64,000 bases of DNA from Tetradesmus obliquus (lineage: Eukaryota; Chlorophyta; Chlorophyceae; Sphaeropleales; Scenedesmaceae), in the NCBI GenBank assembly GCA_030272155.1, contig CP126191.1:3866501-3930500 (forward strand). Direction: 5' to 3'. The notes below the pieces were generated by a model, which worked only from the letters and a program-made list of their open reading frames with translations, was not told the origin of the DNA and did no database searches. A program made the translations under genes and the position numbers. Shown here in pieces: positions 46,194 through 56,864 of this stretch (position 1 is the first letter of the stretch; every line of letters begins with the position of its first letter).

Positions 46194-47110
46194 TCATGCG
46201 ACAGCCTGCAGCGCCTGCATGTAAGCGTACACGCCCTGCACCAGCTCCACCTGCTGCCGCCACACCAGTACTGCGCTGGACGTCGCCTCAAGCTCTGGGT
46301 CAAGCACCCGCACCATGGGCGGCACCTCCTTGCCGCGCAGCGTGCCCTGCTCCTGGTACTCCTGCTGCAGCTGCTTGCTGGCCTCCTGCAGCTTGGCGGC
46401 ACCGTCAGGCAGCGACCTGCGCCACAGCAAGCACACCAGCGCGCAGTGAGGAAAGTAACACAGTTATGCACACTGTGGCATGCAAGGACGCTCCGGCAAG
46501 GATGCTGACGTATACGCAGATGACGCTGACAGTCCCAGAGACTGCTGCAGTAGCAACACACAGGCAACTGCTCAGCCAGCACCACCCAACTGCTCACTTG
46601 ATGCGTGCAGCCAGCGCGTCCTCCTGCGGCCTGTCAGCATCCACCGCCCCAGCTGCCTCAGCAGCATCAGCAGCCAGCCGCTCCAGCGTCTTGCCCACAA
46701 AGCCAGCCATGGCATTCGCCTGCACCTCATCCTCTCCGCCATACCACGCCCAGCCCGACTTCTCCGCTGCTGCAGGGAACACCGCAGCCTGCTGCGCTGC
46801 AGCCATGTACACGATGGACAGCCAGCGCCCAAACAGCGTCTGGTTCACCTCCTGCTGCACCTCCGGCCGCGGCAGCGACGGCACGAGCCCGCCGGTTTGC
46901 AGGAACTCGGCGGGCTGCAGCTGCTGGTACAGCTCGCCAGCGCTGATGCCGCGCTCATAGGCCTCCAGCGCATAGCTAATGAAGCTGCGCAGCGAATACG
47001 GCATGCCGATCACGCCACCCACAAAGGCCGTCAGCAGCCGCACTGCCAGCGCGCGCTCGCCGTCACGCTTGCACGCAACTGCGGCAGCCGTCACGAGCCC
47101 TTCGCTGCCG

Positions 47111-47149
<39 letters not shown>

Positions 47150-47790
47150 GCTGCAGTGTAGCCGGCCGGCGAGTTCAGCGAGGTGGGGTTGCTGAGCTCC
47201 CGCTCAGTAGGCAGCTTGCAGGTTGCTGCCACCTCCAGGCTGATGATCACCAGGCGCGTGTACTGCTGCATGACTTGCAGGAACTGGCTGCGGCCCTGCT
47301 CAGGGTCTGAGGCCACGGCTGCCTGCAGGCTCTGCAGCTGCGTCACACTGTAGCCCTCCTCAAAGTACAGCTTGGTGGACTGCTTCACAAACTGCAGCAG
47401 CCCCAGCACCTGCGCAGAGTACTGCTGAGAGATGCCGGCTGCGGGCTGCTGCTGTTCGTCACCTGCACTGCTGATTTGCTGTTCCTGCGGCGGCTGCTGC
47501 TGCTGCTGCTGCTGCTGCGCCAAGCCGACCTCCTTGGCTGTGAGCATGACCATGATGATCCACGACAGCAGCAGGTCCTGGTCCTGCGGGTTCAGCAGCT
47601 CGCCGTTCTGCTGCATGTTTCTCAGCTGCAGTGCTGTCTGCAGCTCATCCACGTTCTCGCCACGGGTGTAGCTGTCGAGCACTGTCTCTACAAAGCACTG
47701 TGCTGCAAACAGCGACTTGTTCTGTGACGCATAGTAGGCCAGCAGCAGCGCATCCTCCCTGTCTGAGGGAGCTGCAGCCACTGGAGAGAC
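46194..47790 (-). CDS. Unknown helical protein, 5' end unresolved
   Basis: Not recognised. Two exons join in phase, 47790-46598 and 46416-46194, giving at least 471 residues. The first begins VSPVAAAPSDREDALLLAYY after a CTGCAG acceptor, so a leader exon lies upstream. A frame at 47897 (MQGHSVCSAGQMVAAQLLVS) is a possible leader, but the intron would be only ~38-55 nt. Conserved-looking helices are KSLFAAQCFVETVLDSYTRG, LLLSWIIMVMLTAKEVG, RSQFLQVMQQYTRLVIISLE, FVGGVIGMPYSLRSFISYAL and RWLSIVYMAAAQQAAVF. The C-terminal exon is a short coiled coil ending VYAYMQALQAVA. Poly-Gln and poly-Ser runs interrupt the fold. A plastid protein is possible but unproven. Confidence 0.8.
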
Positions 47791-48782
47791 CTGCAGCGAG
47801 ACACGCCTGCTGTCTGAGTGCTATTTACCCTCCTGGCACTGACCAAGAGTTGAGCTGCAACCATCTGACCAGCACTACAGACAGAGTGGCCCTGCATGTT
47901 GCATGTAGCATGATGATACTACGCTGCACTAGACTGCACTAGACTGCACTAGACTGCATTAGACTGCAAAAGGTGAATGCATAGCTGCGCATGTGTTGAC
48001 GCTGCTGCATGAATGCTATTATGTCCCCTCGTCAGCTCCGGAAGCAGGGGATCCATTTGATACTATCCCTAGGTAGGGATGAATGTAACTACTGCTACAT
48101 TGTTGCGATTGTCATGCCCTGGCGACGTGTCATCCAAGCTGCGCATGCTGCTGTCGTTCCAGCTTCACACGACATACAGGCTCACACAGCACCCACCAAA
48201 CGCCGAGCCCTGCTGCCATGGAACCGAACAGGATGTTTTGTGGCCTGAGTATTAAAACTACCAAGGTCACAATGCTTCTGATGTTGCTGGTTGTGCTGGA
48301 GTGATCTGCCTGCTGGTGCTGGGGCTGGTGCCCGCATGCCCCAGGCTCCAGAGTGCTGGCACGGCTTCATGCTGCAGCCCTTTTGTTAAACTGTGACTTT
48401 TTGAAGCGGAATAGCTGCTCTCCGAGTGAAGAGGTGCAGGCAAGTTGGCTTGTCATAATCCTGCGGTGCAGGTTATTGCGGGGGCGCCCACCTCCTTATC
48501 ACCTGGGGCAGTCACCGTTTCCCCGGCCCATGTTCGTGGCAGCCTTACCAGCTGCTTCAAAACTTTTAGTACTTGCTTGTCAAGTATTGCACCCCTAGTA
48601 AATAGACATGGCTTGCTAGAGCAGCGGGGGAGTGCCCCTTGGAGCGTGTGAGTGGCTACTCCACCACGGTTGGGTGATATCCCCGTGGCAGCTTGCAGCG
48701 TCCTCCTTCCAGGGGCCGCAGCAGCTGGGTCACAAATCACCCTCGAGGGCTTCTTCCGCTTGCGGGTGCTTGGGCAGACAGT
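47791..48782. other. Divergent region, unknown gene / cyclin
   Basis: About 1 kb between divergent genes, with a 10-bp tandem repeat at 47923-47969. It should contain the leader exon of the minus-strand gene and the cyclin promoter. No other supportable feature. Confidence 0.5.
47923..47969. repeat. 10-bp tandem repeat
   Basis: About 4.5 copies of AGACTGCACT, the last with CATT or CAAA. It lies just upstream of the putative start region of the minus-strand gene. Confidence 0.9.
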
Positions 48783-50847
48783 ATGGTTGTCAAGACGGAC
48801 GTCTACAGTGGGTTTCCCGCTGTGGCGTCTGTGGTGGATGACTCCAGCCGAGCAGTGCTGGAGGACTGCCTGTCGCTGCTGGTGCGCGTGCTGCCTGGTC
48901 TTGGACCGCCAGCTGCCCTGTATGCTTTAAGACACCTCAGATGCTGACATGGCTGGTTTTTGCTGCCACAGAATCCTGTGGCGGACGTCCCTGAGGAGTC
49001 TCGCCTGCTGCAGACTCTGTCGGCCACGCTGGAGAGCATGGTTGAGCAGACCGAGCAGCGCGAGCACCTCCGTCTTAAGCAGGTATGCGGCCTGGACGCC
49101 GCATGCATGTAGGCCAGGCTGCAGACGCTTGGAGAAGCTGCTCGACTCAGTAGCATAACGCAGCGGTCCGCCGGCAGCCATAGCTAGGCTTTCCAGCATG
49201 AAGCGATCGATATGCGCCGTCGACAGGGATAGCTGCTGCAGCTGGGGCTGAGGTGCACCGTTTGTTGGTGGGGTTGCCGCCCAACAGCAAAGCAGCAGGA
49301 GCTGAGGACCTACAGAGGCCACACAGTAGCTGGGCTCATAGCAAGCAGTCTGCAGCTCTGTCTGCATCGCCAGTGGGCTGCTGGTTGACTGCATGCTGTT
49401 TCAGCAAGCTAGGCACCTGCTGCATGGCATGGCCTGTCCAGTCTTTTATTTCGCACCAGCCATGTGCTTGAAAGTCAACACAAGCTGCAGAGCACCAGCA
49501 CAGCATGTCGTGTTGCAAAGGTCGCAGGACAGCTCATGGTGTGTTGTTCAGTGCTCAGATCAGCTGTGTTGCTGCTTCCTGCAAGCATGCATCTACGCTT
49601 CTGGCATGTGCTCATGCGATGCGTGCCGCTGCGCACCTGTGTGTACCTCACCCCCAGGGTCCTGCAGCAGCAGGGCTAGGGCCCCAGCTGACTGTCTTTC
49701 ACGGCCTGCGCGCGCCGCCCATCAGCATAGAGGCGTACCTGGTGCGTATCGCCAAGTATGCTAAGTGCAGCCCGGCGTGCTTTGTGCACAGCATGGTGCA
49801 CATGCTGAAGCTGGCGCAGCACGACGCGAGCTTTGCGCCGACGCGCCTCAACGTGCACCGCCTGCTGCTGACCGGTGTGCTCATCTCTGCCAAGTTCCTG
49901 GACGACCGCTACTTCAACAATGCCTTTTACGCAAAGGTGGGCAGCGCCGGCCCGCGTGCTGTGTCTGCTGCCTTAGCTGCTGCTGCATCCATTGTTGCTG
50001 TCTTGTGTGCAGTCGTGCAAGCAGTGCTGCGCTCACACAGCAGTTTATCTTCTTGTCGCGGTGAAGGCCGTAAGTTTTGCCCCAGCTTCAGCCGTGACAG
50101 GCACAGCGGCATGCAAGCCGACAGCGTTGCACAGTGCACCACCTGCAGGTTGCAGTTGCATGCTGTTAGGGAACTCCCTTTCTCCTCTTGGTGGCTGCCT
50201 GCATTTGTCATTATTATCATTAGATGACACACGTGCCTGCTTTTTGGGGTGTGACCGGCTTGCCCGCACTCCTCTCGCGTGGTGCTCAGCGATATGGGTT
50301 GTGAAGCGCTGCACACGCGCCTGCAGCACGCAGGTTGCGCGAGAACCTTCGCACGACACCTACTGCTTGCATGCTTGCTATGTGTTGCTGTGCTCCCTCG
50401 CAGGTTGGTGGCGTGTCCACAGCAGAGCTGAACCGCCTGGAGCTGGAGATGCTGCAGCTGCTGGACTTCCAGCTGGCTGTGACTCCCGAGCACCTCGTGG
50501 CGGTGCTGCTGGATGCGCAGAGCGGCAGGCTGGCCATGCAAATGGCGGCTGCGTACAGCAGCTGCTGCGGCATGGCTGCTGGCGGCGCGGCAGGGCTGGG
50601 CCTGATGGCGGGTGGTGCTGGCATGCTGGTGCACCCCAGCATCCAGCTGCCCTGCTGGGAGGGCCCCGGCTCTGCTGTGCATGGGCAGCACGTGCTGCAG
50701 CACCAGCAGCAGCAGCTCATGCAGCAGCTGGTGGTGGGCGTGCAGCGCAAGCGGCGCAGCAACAGCTTGGAGGTGATGGAGGGCGTGGAGTGCAGGCCCA
50801 GGGCCTTCCACAGGGCCAGCCTCGAAGTGGTGGCAATGGCGCAGTGA
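48783..50847 (+). CDS. U/P-type (PHO80-like) cyclin
   Basis: Regulatory cyclin of the group that partners CDKA or PHO85-like kinases in nutrient signalling (family knowledge). Four exons join in phase: 48783-48881, 48972-49082, 49658-49936, 50404-50847, giving 310 residues. The N-terminus has EESRLLQTLSATLESMVEQT. The cyclin box runs FHGLRAPPISIEAYLVRIAK, YAKCSPACFVHSMVHMLKLA, RLNVHRLLLTGVLISAKFLD, DDRYFNNAFYAKVGGVSTAE and LNRLELEMLQLLDFQLAV, all diagnostic of this group. The C-terminal 100 residues are Gly/Ala and Gln-rich with a basic VQRKRRSNSLE. The start is the only ATG whose exon keeps phase into exon 2. Confidence 0.93.
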
Positions 50848-53151
50848 GCAGGTGCAACAGCAGTGTGCAGCGGGGCGGCAGCTGCGGGGCTGGGGCCTTA
50901 GCTGGCACTTGCCCTGCGCTGCCCCTGCACAGCTAGCTGGCTTGAAGTGACAGATCAGCGGGTGGTCTCGTGCTACGTCAGCCATGATGGTGTCTGGTAT
51001 CTTGGGGCTGGGGTTGGGTCTCCACATGGCCGGCTGTGGACGCAGGAGTGTAGGGTCTTGCGCAATCTGTTTTGTTGGCAGGGCTCGGGTTGGCAGCTAG
51101 ACATGCGGGCGTGTTGGCTACGCAGCGGCTGTGGCCAGCAGGCAGCAGCAAGCAGCGGCAGCTGCTGCAGCCAGTGTAGCTTGACCGTGTGTTTGGTGTG
51201 CTGGCATGGTGGTGTAGGCGCAAGTCAAGTGGAGCTAGCAGCAGAGCAGGTTGCGCTGCATGTGCGCCTGCTCAATGCAGCATGTTGCCCACTTGCCTGG
51301 GTCCTACATATTTTTATGTTGCCTAGTGAACATGCTTGACGTTTGTGGTGTGCAAACGTGTTGGCAGTGTCGGCTTGGTCTGTTTTTGAGCATTGTATGA
51401 CGGAGTCTTGACAATGTGGCTGGCAGCTGTCGGCTGCCAGGCTTGTGTTGTGGGCACGTCTGTCTGCTGCAGTATCCTCTTGTGTGCGTGCAGAGAGAAG
51501 TTCGCTGTTGTGCAGGGTGTGGGATGCCGTCAACCAACACCAACGCAGTTCTTTTTCACGGAGCTTGTAGGGTGGCAAGGCGCGCTGGCGTCTGCTGTGC
51601 CTCTGTGTTGTTCAGTGCGCCTGCCAGGCTGGCCTCTTATTCGTGCAGCATTGCTGGCCTAGCATGGCAGCTGTGCATTCTGAATGGAGCAGTCTGCAGC
51701 AGTCCTGGAAGCATGTGCAGGGCGGAGTGACAGTAGAGAGCATGCATTGTGATGCGGCTGTGTTGCATGGGTTGCGCGCACGTCAAGAGCTGTGTTGCCT
51801 GGCTCTGGATTAGCTCTTTGATTGTCAACGTGACAGCAGTGTGGCCTCGCTGCTTAGCAGGCCGCATGTCATCAGACAGTTGCATTGTGGTGCATGGAGG
51901 TGGAACAGCAGCAGCAGGCTATGGTACGTCAGCTGGCGGTGGTGTGCGGCTGCAGCATGGCAGCCTGCTTGACGTGTGTCCAGCGGTCGCCCTGTTGGAG
52001 TGGCCGGCTGTTACATGGGTACATCTCGGGAGTGTGCATGTGTGCGCGTGTGTGTTGGCAAACATACCATGTGTGTGGGCTTGCTGTATGCAGCAGGCAT
52101 GTGTGCTGGGGGTGGAGTGACTGCAGGGAGCTTGCTGGTTGCAGTTGCTGTCGCAACGGGCAGACTGGTGGTGTTTGTTGCCGGGCGGCGGCAACACTGG
52201 CGTGTGAGCCTTTTGTTGAAGGTTCAGGTAAAGGGCATGTGACGCCCAGCTATCATGTTGCATGTGTCACCCGGGGTTGACAAGGGGTTGACAGCACGCC
52301 CCAGGTGCACGGAGACGCTGCCTGCGCCCCACTTGTTGATGTGTATTACCGATTGTGAAATTCAAAAACAAGAAAAGCGTTGGTGCGGCTGCTGCGATTG
52401 CGGCGGGCAGCTTTTCATTCGTTTGTTGCGGCTGATGGTGGCAGCGTGCGGTTGCCGTTGAAGGCATGGGAGCAGCAGCAGCGGCATCAGCAGCCTGCTG
52501 TGCCGCTGTGTGTTGGGACATGTGGTGTATGCTTCTGTGACTGGCGCTGACACTGCTGTGGCGCGCCCTAGTGTGCTTGTATCTGACGAGACTCCCTGCT
52601 TGTGGTTGCACTCGCAGGCTTGATGCAGGTGTGTGTGACTGCCCAGTGCTTGGGGCCTCACAGTGTTGGATGTATCTATGTTTGATCGCAGGGCTGTGCC
52701 CTGTGCGACTCGGCAAATGATTTGCTTGCTTCTCGTGGCATGACATCGTGGTACTGTTGGGACAGCGCCCACGCCCCCTGATTGGTGCATGGCTAGCCTG
52801 GGTGTTCCTGGTTGGCTGCTGAGCATAGTCATCCAAATTTTGACTCGCTGTCCTGCATGGTTTCCACGTGTAACTGCCCTTCTCTCAAAACCTCTATTGT
52901 TCTCGCTTGTTGCGTTTGCTGCATTGTTCAGTAAAGCCATTGCCGTTGCACGCGTATCAAAGTAGCAGACTATCTTGCAACTCCGAGTTAGAGCCTAGCT
53001 GCTGCTCAGACCCTTGTGCCTGGAACTGCAGCTGGCTTAGGCATAGGCGAACAGCGTTAACAGGATTAACGAGGTACAAGGCGACTGCTAAACACTGAGG
53101 CAAGGGCAAACTCGCCCCAACTGCCAACAGCGCACAATAAACAGTGAATGT

Positions 53152-53169
53152 CACCGTGCCACGTGGCAC
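53152..53169. repeat. G-box palindrome, dispersed copy 2
   Basis: Exact 18-nt match to 231-248, again with the 14-nt palindrome GTGCCACGTGGCAC. A larger palindrome follows 58 bp downstream, as also happens near copy 1. Confidence 0.6.
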
Positions 53170-53226
53170 CAGTGCACTGGTTGGTCAGGGTATGCCACAC
53201 ACACAGTGCGGCCAAGACCCGTCATA

Positions 53227-53260
53227 CCTAACAGGCAGTTTATAAACTGCCTGCGTTAGG
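53227..53260. repeat. 34-bp near-perfect palindrome
   Basis: Outer arms CCTAAC and GTTAGG flank an inner perfect 22-nt inverted repeat whose half is CAGGCAGTTTA (then TAAACTGCCTG). Only the GC next to the right arm is unpaired. Confidence 0.8.
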
Positions 53261-53764
53261 GCGACCGTACAGCCCTCTTCTGCCACAGAGCCTGACAGTG
53301 TATGCTCTCAGACGTGCAAGCGCAGCGCAGGCTGCAGGTCAGTTCTTGAACTAGTCAAACCAGTGCAGTAGTAGGAGGTACAACAAACTGCCCGGCCTAT
53401 ACTCAAGAAGCATTGCCAACATGCAGCTGGCATGTCCCGGCTGTGCCAGCGCAATGCTCATGTCATGCCCCAACATGCGTTTGTGTGAAGATCTCAAAAC
53501 GAGCTGTGTGTCATAACCGTTATAACCATCCGCCGTGAACTCTTGTGCCAAGTCCGCCGCTGCTGCAGCTGCCAGCAGACCCATGCCCCACGTGCAGAAC
53601 AGACCACACACGCCTGTACAGGCAACATGTTGTGTATGCAATGTCAGTTGAGCCTCACCATCGCCAAGGCCGACAGCACTGCCGTCCCCATGAATGTTTT
53701 CTGCAATTATTAACCTTTGTCAAGGAACACCCAAATGTACTGCACCCACCAAGAGCACTCCATG

Positions 53765-53856
53765 CACCATCTGTATTCCACACACCAGTTGTACTTCACC
53801 CACCAACTGTACTTCATCCCACCATCCGTACTTCATTCACCATCCGTACTTCACCC
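53765..53856. repeat. 18-bp tandem repeat
   Basis: Five units of the form CACCATCCGTACTTCATT, 17-20 bp each, the first two most diverged. Confidence 0.85.
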
Positions 53857-54063
53857 AAAACATGCGCTTCTTGCCATCCCACACTTGTGGTGCCTCTTCA
53901 TCAATGCTGCGTAAATCATGTGGGAGCCCCCTTGGCAGTGGTGGAAGGTGGACCCGCTGCAAAAACGTTTTGCACTGCAGCTATGTGCTTGAGTGCGCTG
54001 AGGTTCGGCACCTAGCAACGTGTACAGGCGTACAACCAGATGCATGAAGACGCGTGCCGGTGC

Positions 54064-54167
54064 TTAGGCGTTGAAGCACTGCCTAATAGGCACATCAAGC
54101 TTCAGCACAAGGGCTCCCTGCGTGCCAACGATGGTGGAGGTCAGGGTGCCGATAGCTCCAAGGAACT

Positions 54168-54210
<43 letters not shown>

Positions 54211-55171
54211 CAGCAGCAGCACCCGTGTGCAGTGTGAGGTGGTGAGTTATGTTGTGGCTGCAGCAGTTAGCGTCCCTTTAGCTAGGAAAGCGCATGCCAA
54301 AGTGCATGCAGCACACACAGAGCTACAGGCAGACTGGACACAGATGGCATTTTTGAGGTGCATGACATATGAAGCTGCTGCCAGAAGGTACAAAACATTT
54401 TCCTTGATGACAATCTATCGACAATGGCATAAGCAGTGGTGAAGCTGTCATGCAGATGCATGTGGCCCATGGTGTGATTGGCATGTTTAGCGTGTGTGAT
54501 CCATACGGTGCAATCGCAGGTGTAAATAGGTGGTGCAGCAGCCCAGCTTGTCAGCACATGAATTACAGCTGCGGCTGCCACTCACGTCGCCTGAACCGCC
54601 AGTAATGGCGTAGTCAGATGAAACAGCGGGGGCCTGCATCGCCACAACAACAGCAGCAGCAGCAGCAGCAGCAGATGTCACAGTTGCCCAGGCCAGCCAC
54701 AGCGCAGCTGCTGCACAAGCCCAAACAGCGGTGCTGGCGACAGGACGTTGATGCAACAGCAGCAACGACAACGCAGGTCACCTTTATGCTGCACATTGTA
54801 TCCGGGATGCATGCTAGTTGACAGCATCCAGGACAGAGGCCTGAAATGCAACACACGGCGAAAGGGATGCAGGCGTCCCTCAAAACGTGCAGCACAACAG
54901 GGCTCCTATGCAAGTCGTGCTGTGACCTAGGTGTGTCGCACACGCGCCACAAATGACTGGTCCACAGCATTGTCATCGAGCAGGCGGCAGGGCAAACGCC
55001 AGGCCCTGCTGTGCCACTCACCGCTCCAGCAAAGTCGTAGTTCAGAACGCCCTGGCCAGTCACCCAGCCGTTGTACTGGCTGTCAGCGGTGGACGCGAAC
55101 TGCAGCGGTGATGGCAGCGGCGGCGGCAGCAGCAGGCGGTGATTCGAGTTAAGGCAACGAAATGACAACCA

Positions 55172-55202
<31 letters not shown>

Positions 55203-56484
55203 GAGGATGCGCTGTCACATCATCCCAGCAGCATCACCCACCTTAAAAGTTGAAAGTGTCTACGCTCTCTTTCACCCACCTTAGCATTGACAGCAGCGTT
55301 GACGACACGCTGGTTGCCATCAGTGGGAGGCTGCATGGTGATGGCATTGACGGTGGCGATGGCGATGTTGGAGCCGTCTGGATTGCCCTCTGGGCGCAGG
55401 TAGAAGCTGCAAACCAGCAAGACAGCGGGGGCAGACACCAGGTGGTCATTATGAGTAGCAGCACGAGGGCTGTGCACGCTTTGACTGCAGGTTTCGTAAA
55501 GTGGCATCTTCTTTCGCAAGTTGTTCTCCGGGCACTCGGCTCTCCTGTGGTGTACTGCTGTTGCAGGGGATAAATTACCCCTCTGGCAGGCAATTGCAGT
55601 AATGTGTGTCGTAGCACAGCATGCAGGTCAAGACCATTTATTGGGATGCCACACAGCATGCAGGTCCCTGACTAACCAGGCATGTGGGCAGCCAGCTTGC
55701 AGGTGAGGGAAAACAATGCATTGTTTGAGGACAACATAAGGCTGCTTTGTGAATTGAGTGGCGATGCATGTAGGTGCCAGCACACGCTGCGCAACCAGAA
55801 AAGCCAAGTCTGCAGCAGCAGTGTGTCAGGCAGCTGCTCATTTCAGGAAGCACTCACGAGCGCACGATGCTTGTTGCGATGGGAGCATCCTTGATGGCTG
55901 GCGTTGCGGGGAAGATGCGGTCCGCAGCAATCGGGGTGAACTGCAAGGCAGGCAGTTCAGGGTAACCCGAGAGGTCAGTCACGGCCGAGTCGATGACAGT
56001 GCTGTGACACTGGGTGACTGAGCTCATGCATCACAAGTAATAGAAGCTGTTTTTAAGGGATGTTTAGTCAACCGAGCGGGGCTACGTGCCTGCCGTGGCA
56101 GGGCAGAGCCGTTTGAAAGCTGTGTGCGACCCTCCTACGGTGTGCGAAGGGGCAGCCTTGCGTTCCAATTATTAACAGTGAGAGACAAACTGGCATATAA
56201 AACGATGATAAACAATGCTGTCAGCTGACCTGCGTCTCCAGCATGCATCTTGCTGAGTTCATGAGCTGGCGGGTGGGCTACTGCAGCAGCTGCTTGAGCG
56301 ACCGCCCTGCGTTGAGAAGAAACGTATCGGCACTCACGGGAAGAGACAGCTCGATGTGTCTGAAGCCACAGCCGGTCCCCTTTGGGGACTTGCCCCGATG
56401 GTTGGGGGTGGCCTGTGCAGCCGCGGACGTCGCACAAACGACGAAAACGGCCGCAAAGAGCAGAGCAATAGCACGGAAGGCCAT
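54064..56484 (-). CDS. Secreted dirigent / allene-oxide-cyclase-barrel-like protein
   Basis: Six exons join in phase: 56484-56338, 55940-55858, 55406-55280, 55099-55022, 54633-54586, 54165-54064, giving 194 residues. Residues 1-24 are a classic signal peptide (MAFRAIALLFAAVFVVCATS then AAAQ). The mature part begins ATPNHRGKSPKG. Short beta-like strands follow: HIELSLPFTPIAADRIF, SNIAIATVNAITMQP, GWVTGQGVLNYDF and, across the last junction, YAITGGSGDFLGAIGTLTST. The GGSGDFLGAIG segment matches the GGTG-x-F-x-GA-x-G turn of dirigent and allene oxide cyclase barrels, which is why I suggest that fold. Two Cys (in GTGCGFR and RQCFNA) could form a disulfide linking the ends. Ligand or activity unknown. 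Confidence 0.75.
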
Positions 56485-56864
56485 GGTGACGTTGCCAGGA
56501 CCTGCTTGCTGGACTTTGCCCGATGTCAGGCTGGTCGCACAGACACACTAGAAGCACTAAGATGATTAAGGCTAGTGATAGTAGCTTTACGAATGTGCTG
56601 TCTGTAATATGCGCCAGAAATAAGCATAGCTGGGCGACGGACGAGACGAAAGTGGCACTGACACATCGCCGGTCAAGATCCAGCTCATGGTGCCTGAAAA
56701 GCAACAATCTGGCCACGGTACCCCCTCGACTGCCACGAAAACAAGCTCAGAATCATGTTGAAAAGGTACTTCGGGTGCCGGATGGTGTTGCTGTCAACCG
56801 GATGCAGTGCTACAGTGCCCGCTGATCAGCCTGTAGGCTTCACATAGCTATGAATTGACCAGCC
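56485..56864. other. Short region between secreted protein and the long ORF
   Basis: 380 bp upstream of the secreted-protein ATG and of the 556-codon frame on the opposite strand. It would be a shared promoter if that frame is a gene. No motif assigned. Confidence 0.5.

Larger units (their letters stand above)
50848..54063. other. Long intergenic region between cyclin and secreted barrel protein
   Basis: About 3.2 kb without a supportable gene. It holds the second copy of the 18-nt G-box string (53152-53169), a strong hairpin at 53227-53260 and an 18-bp tandem repeat at 53765-53856. A minus frame at 53641-53351 has no recognised product and no ATG start. Confidence 0.55.

Noticed and set aside
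53351-53641. 96-codon minus-strand frame with ADLAQEFTADGYNGYDTQL
   Set aside because: No ATG start, no matching exon phases nearby and no family recognised, so it is left as non-coding.
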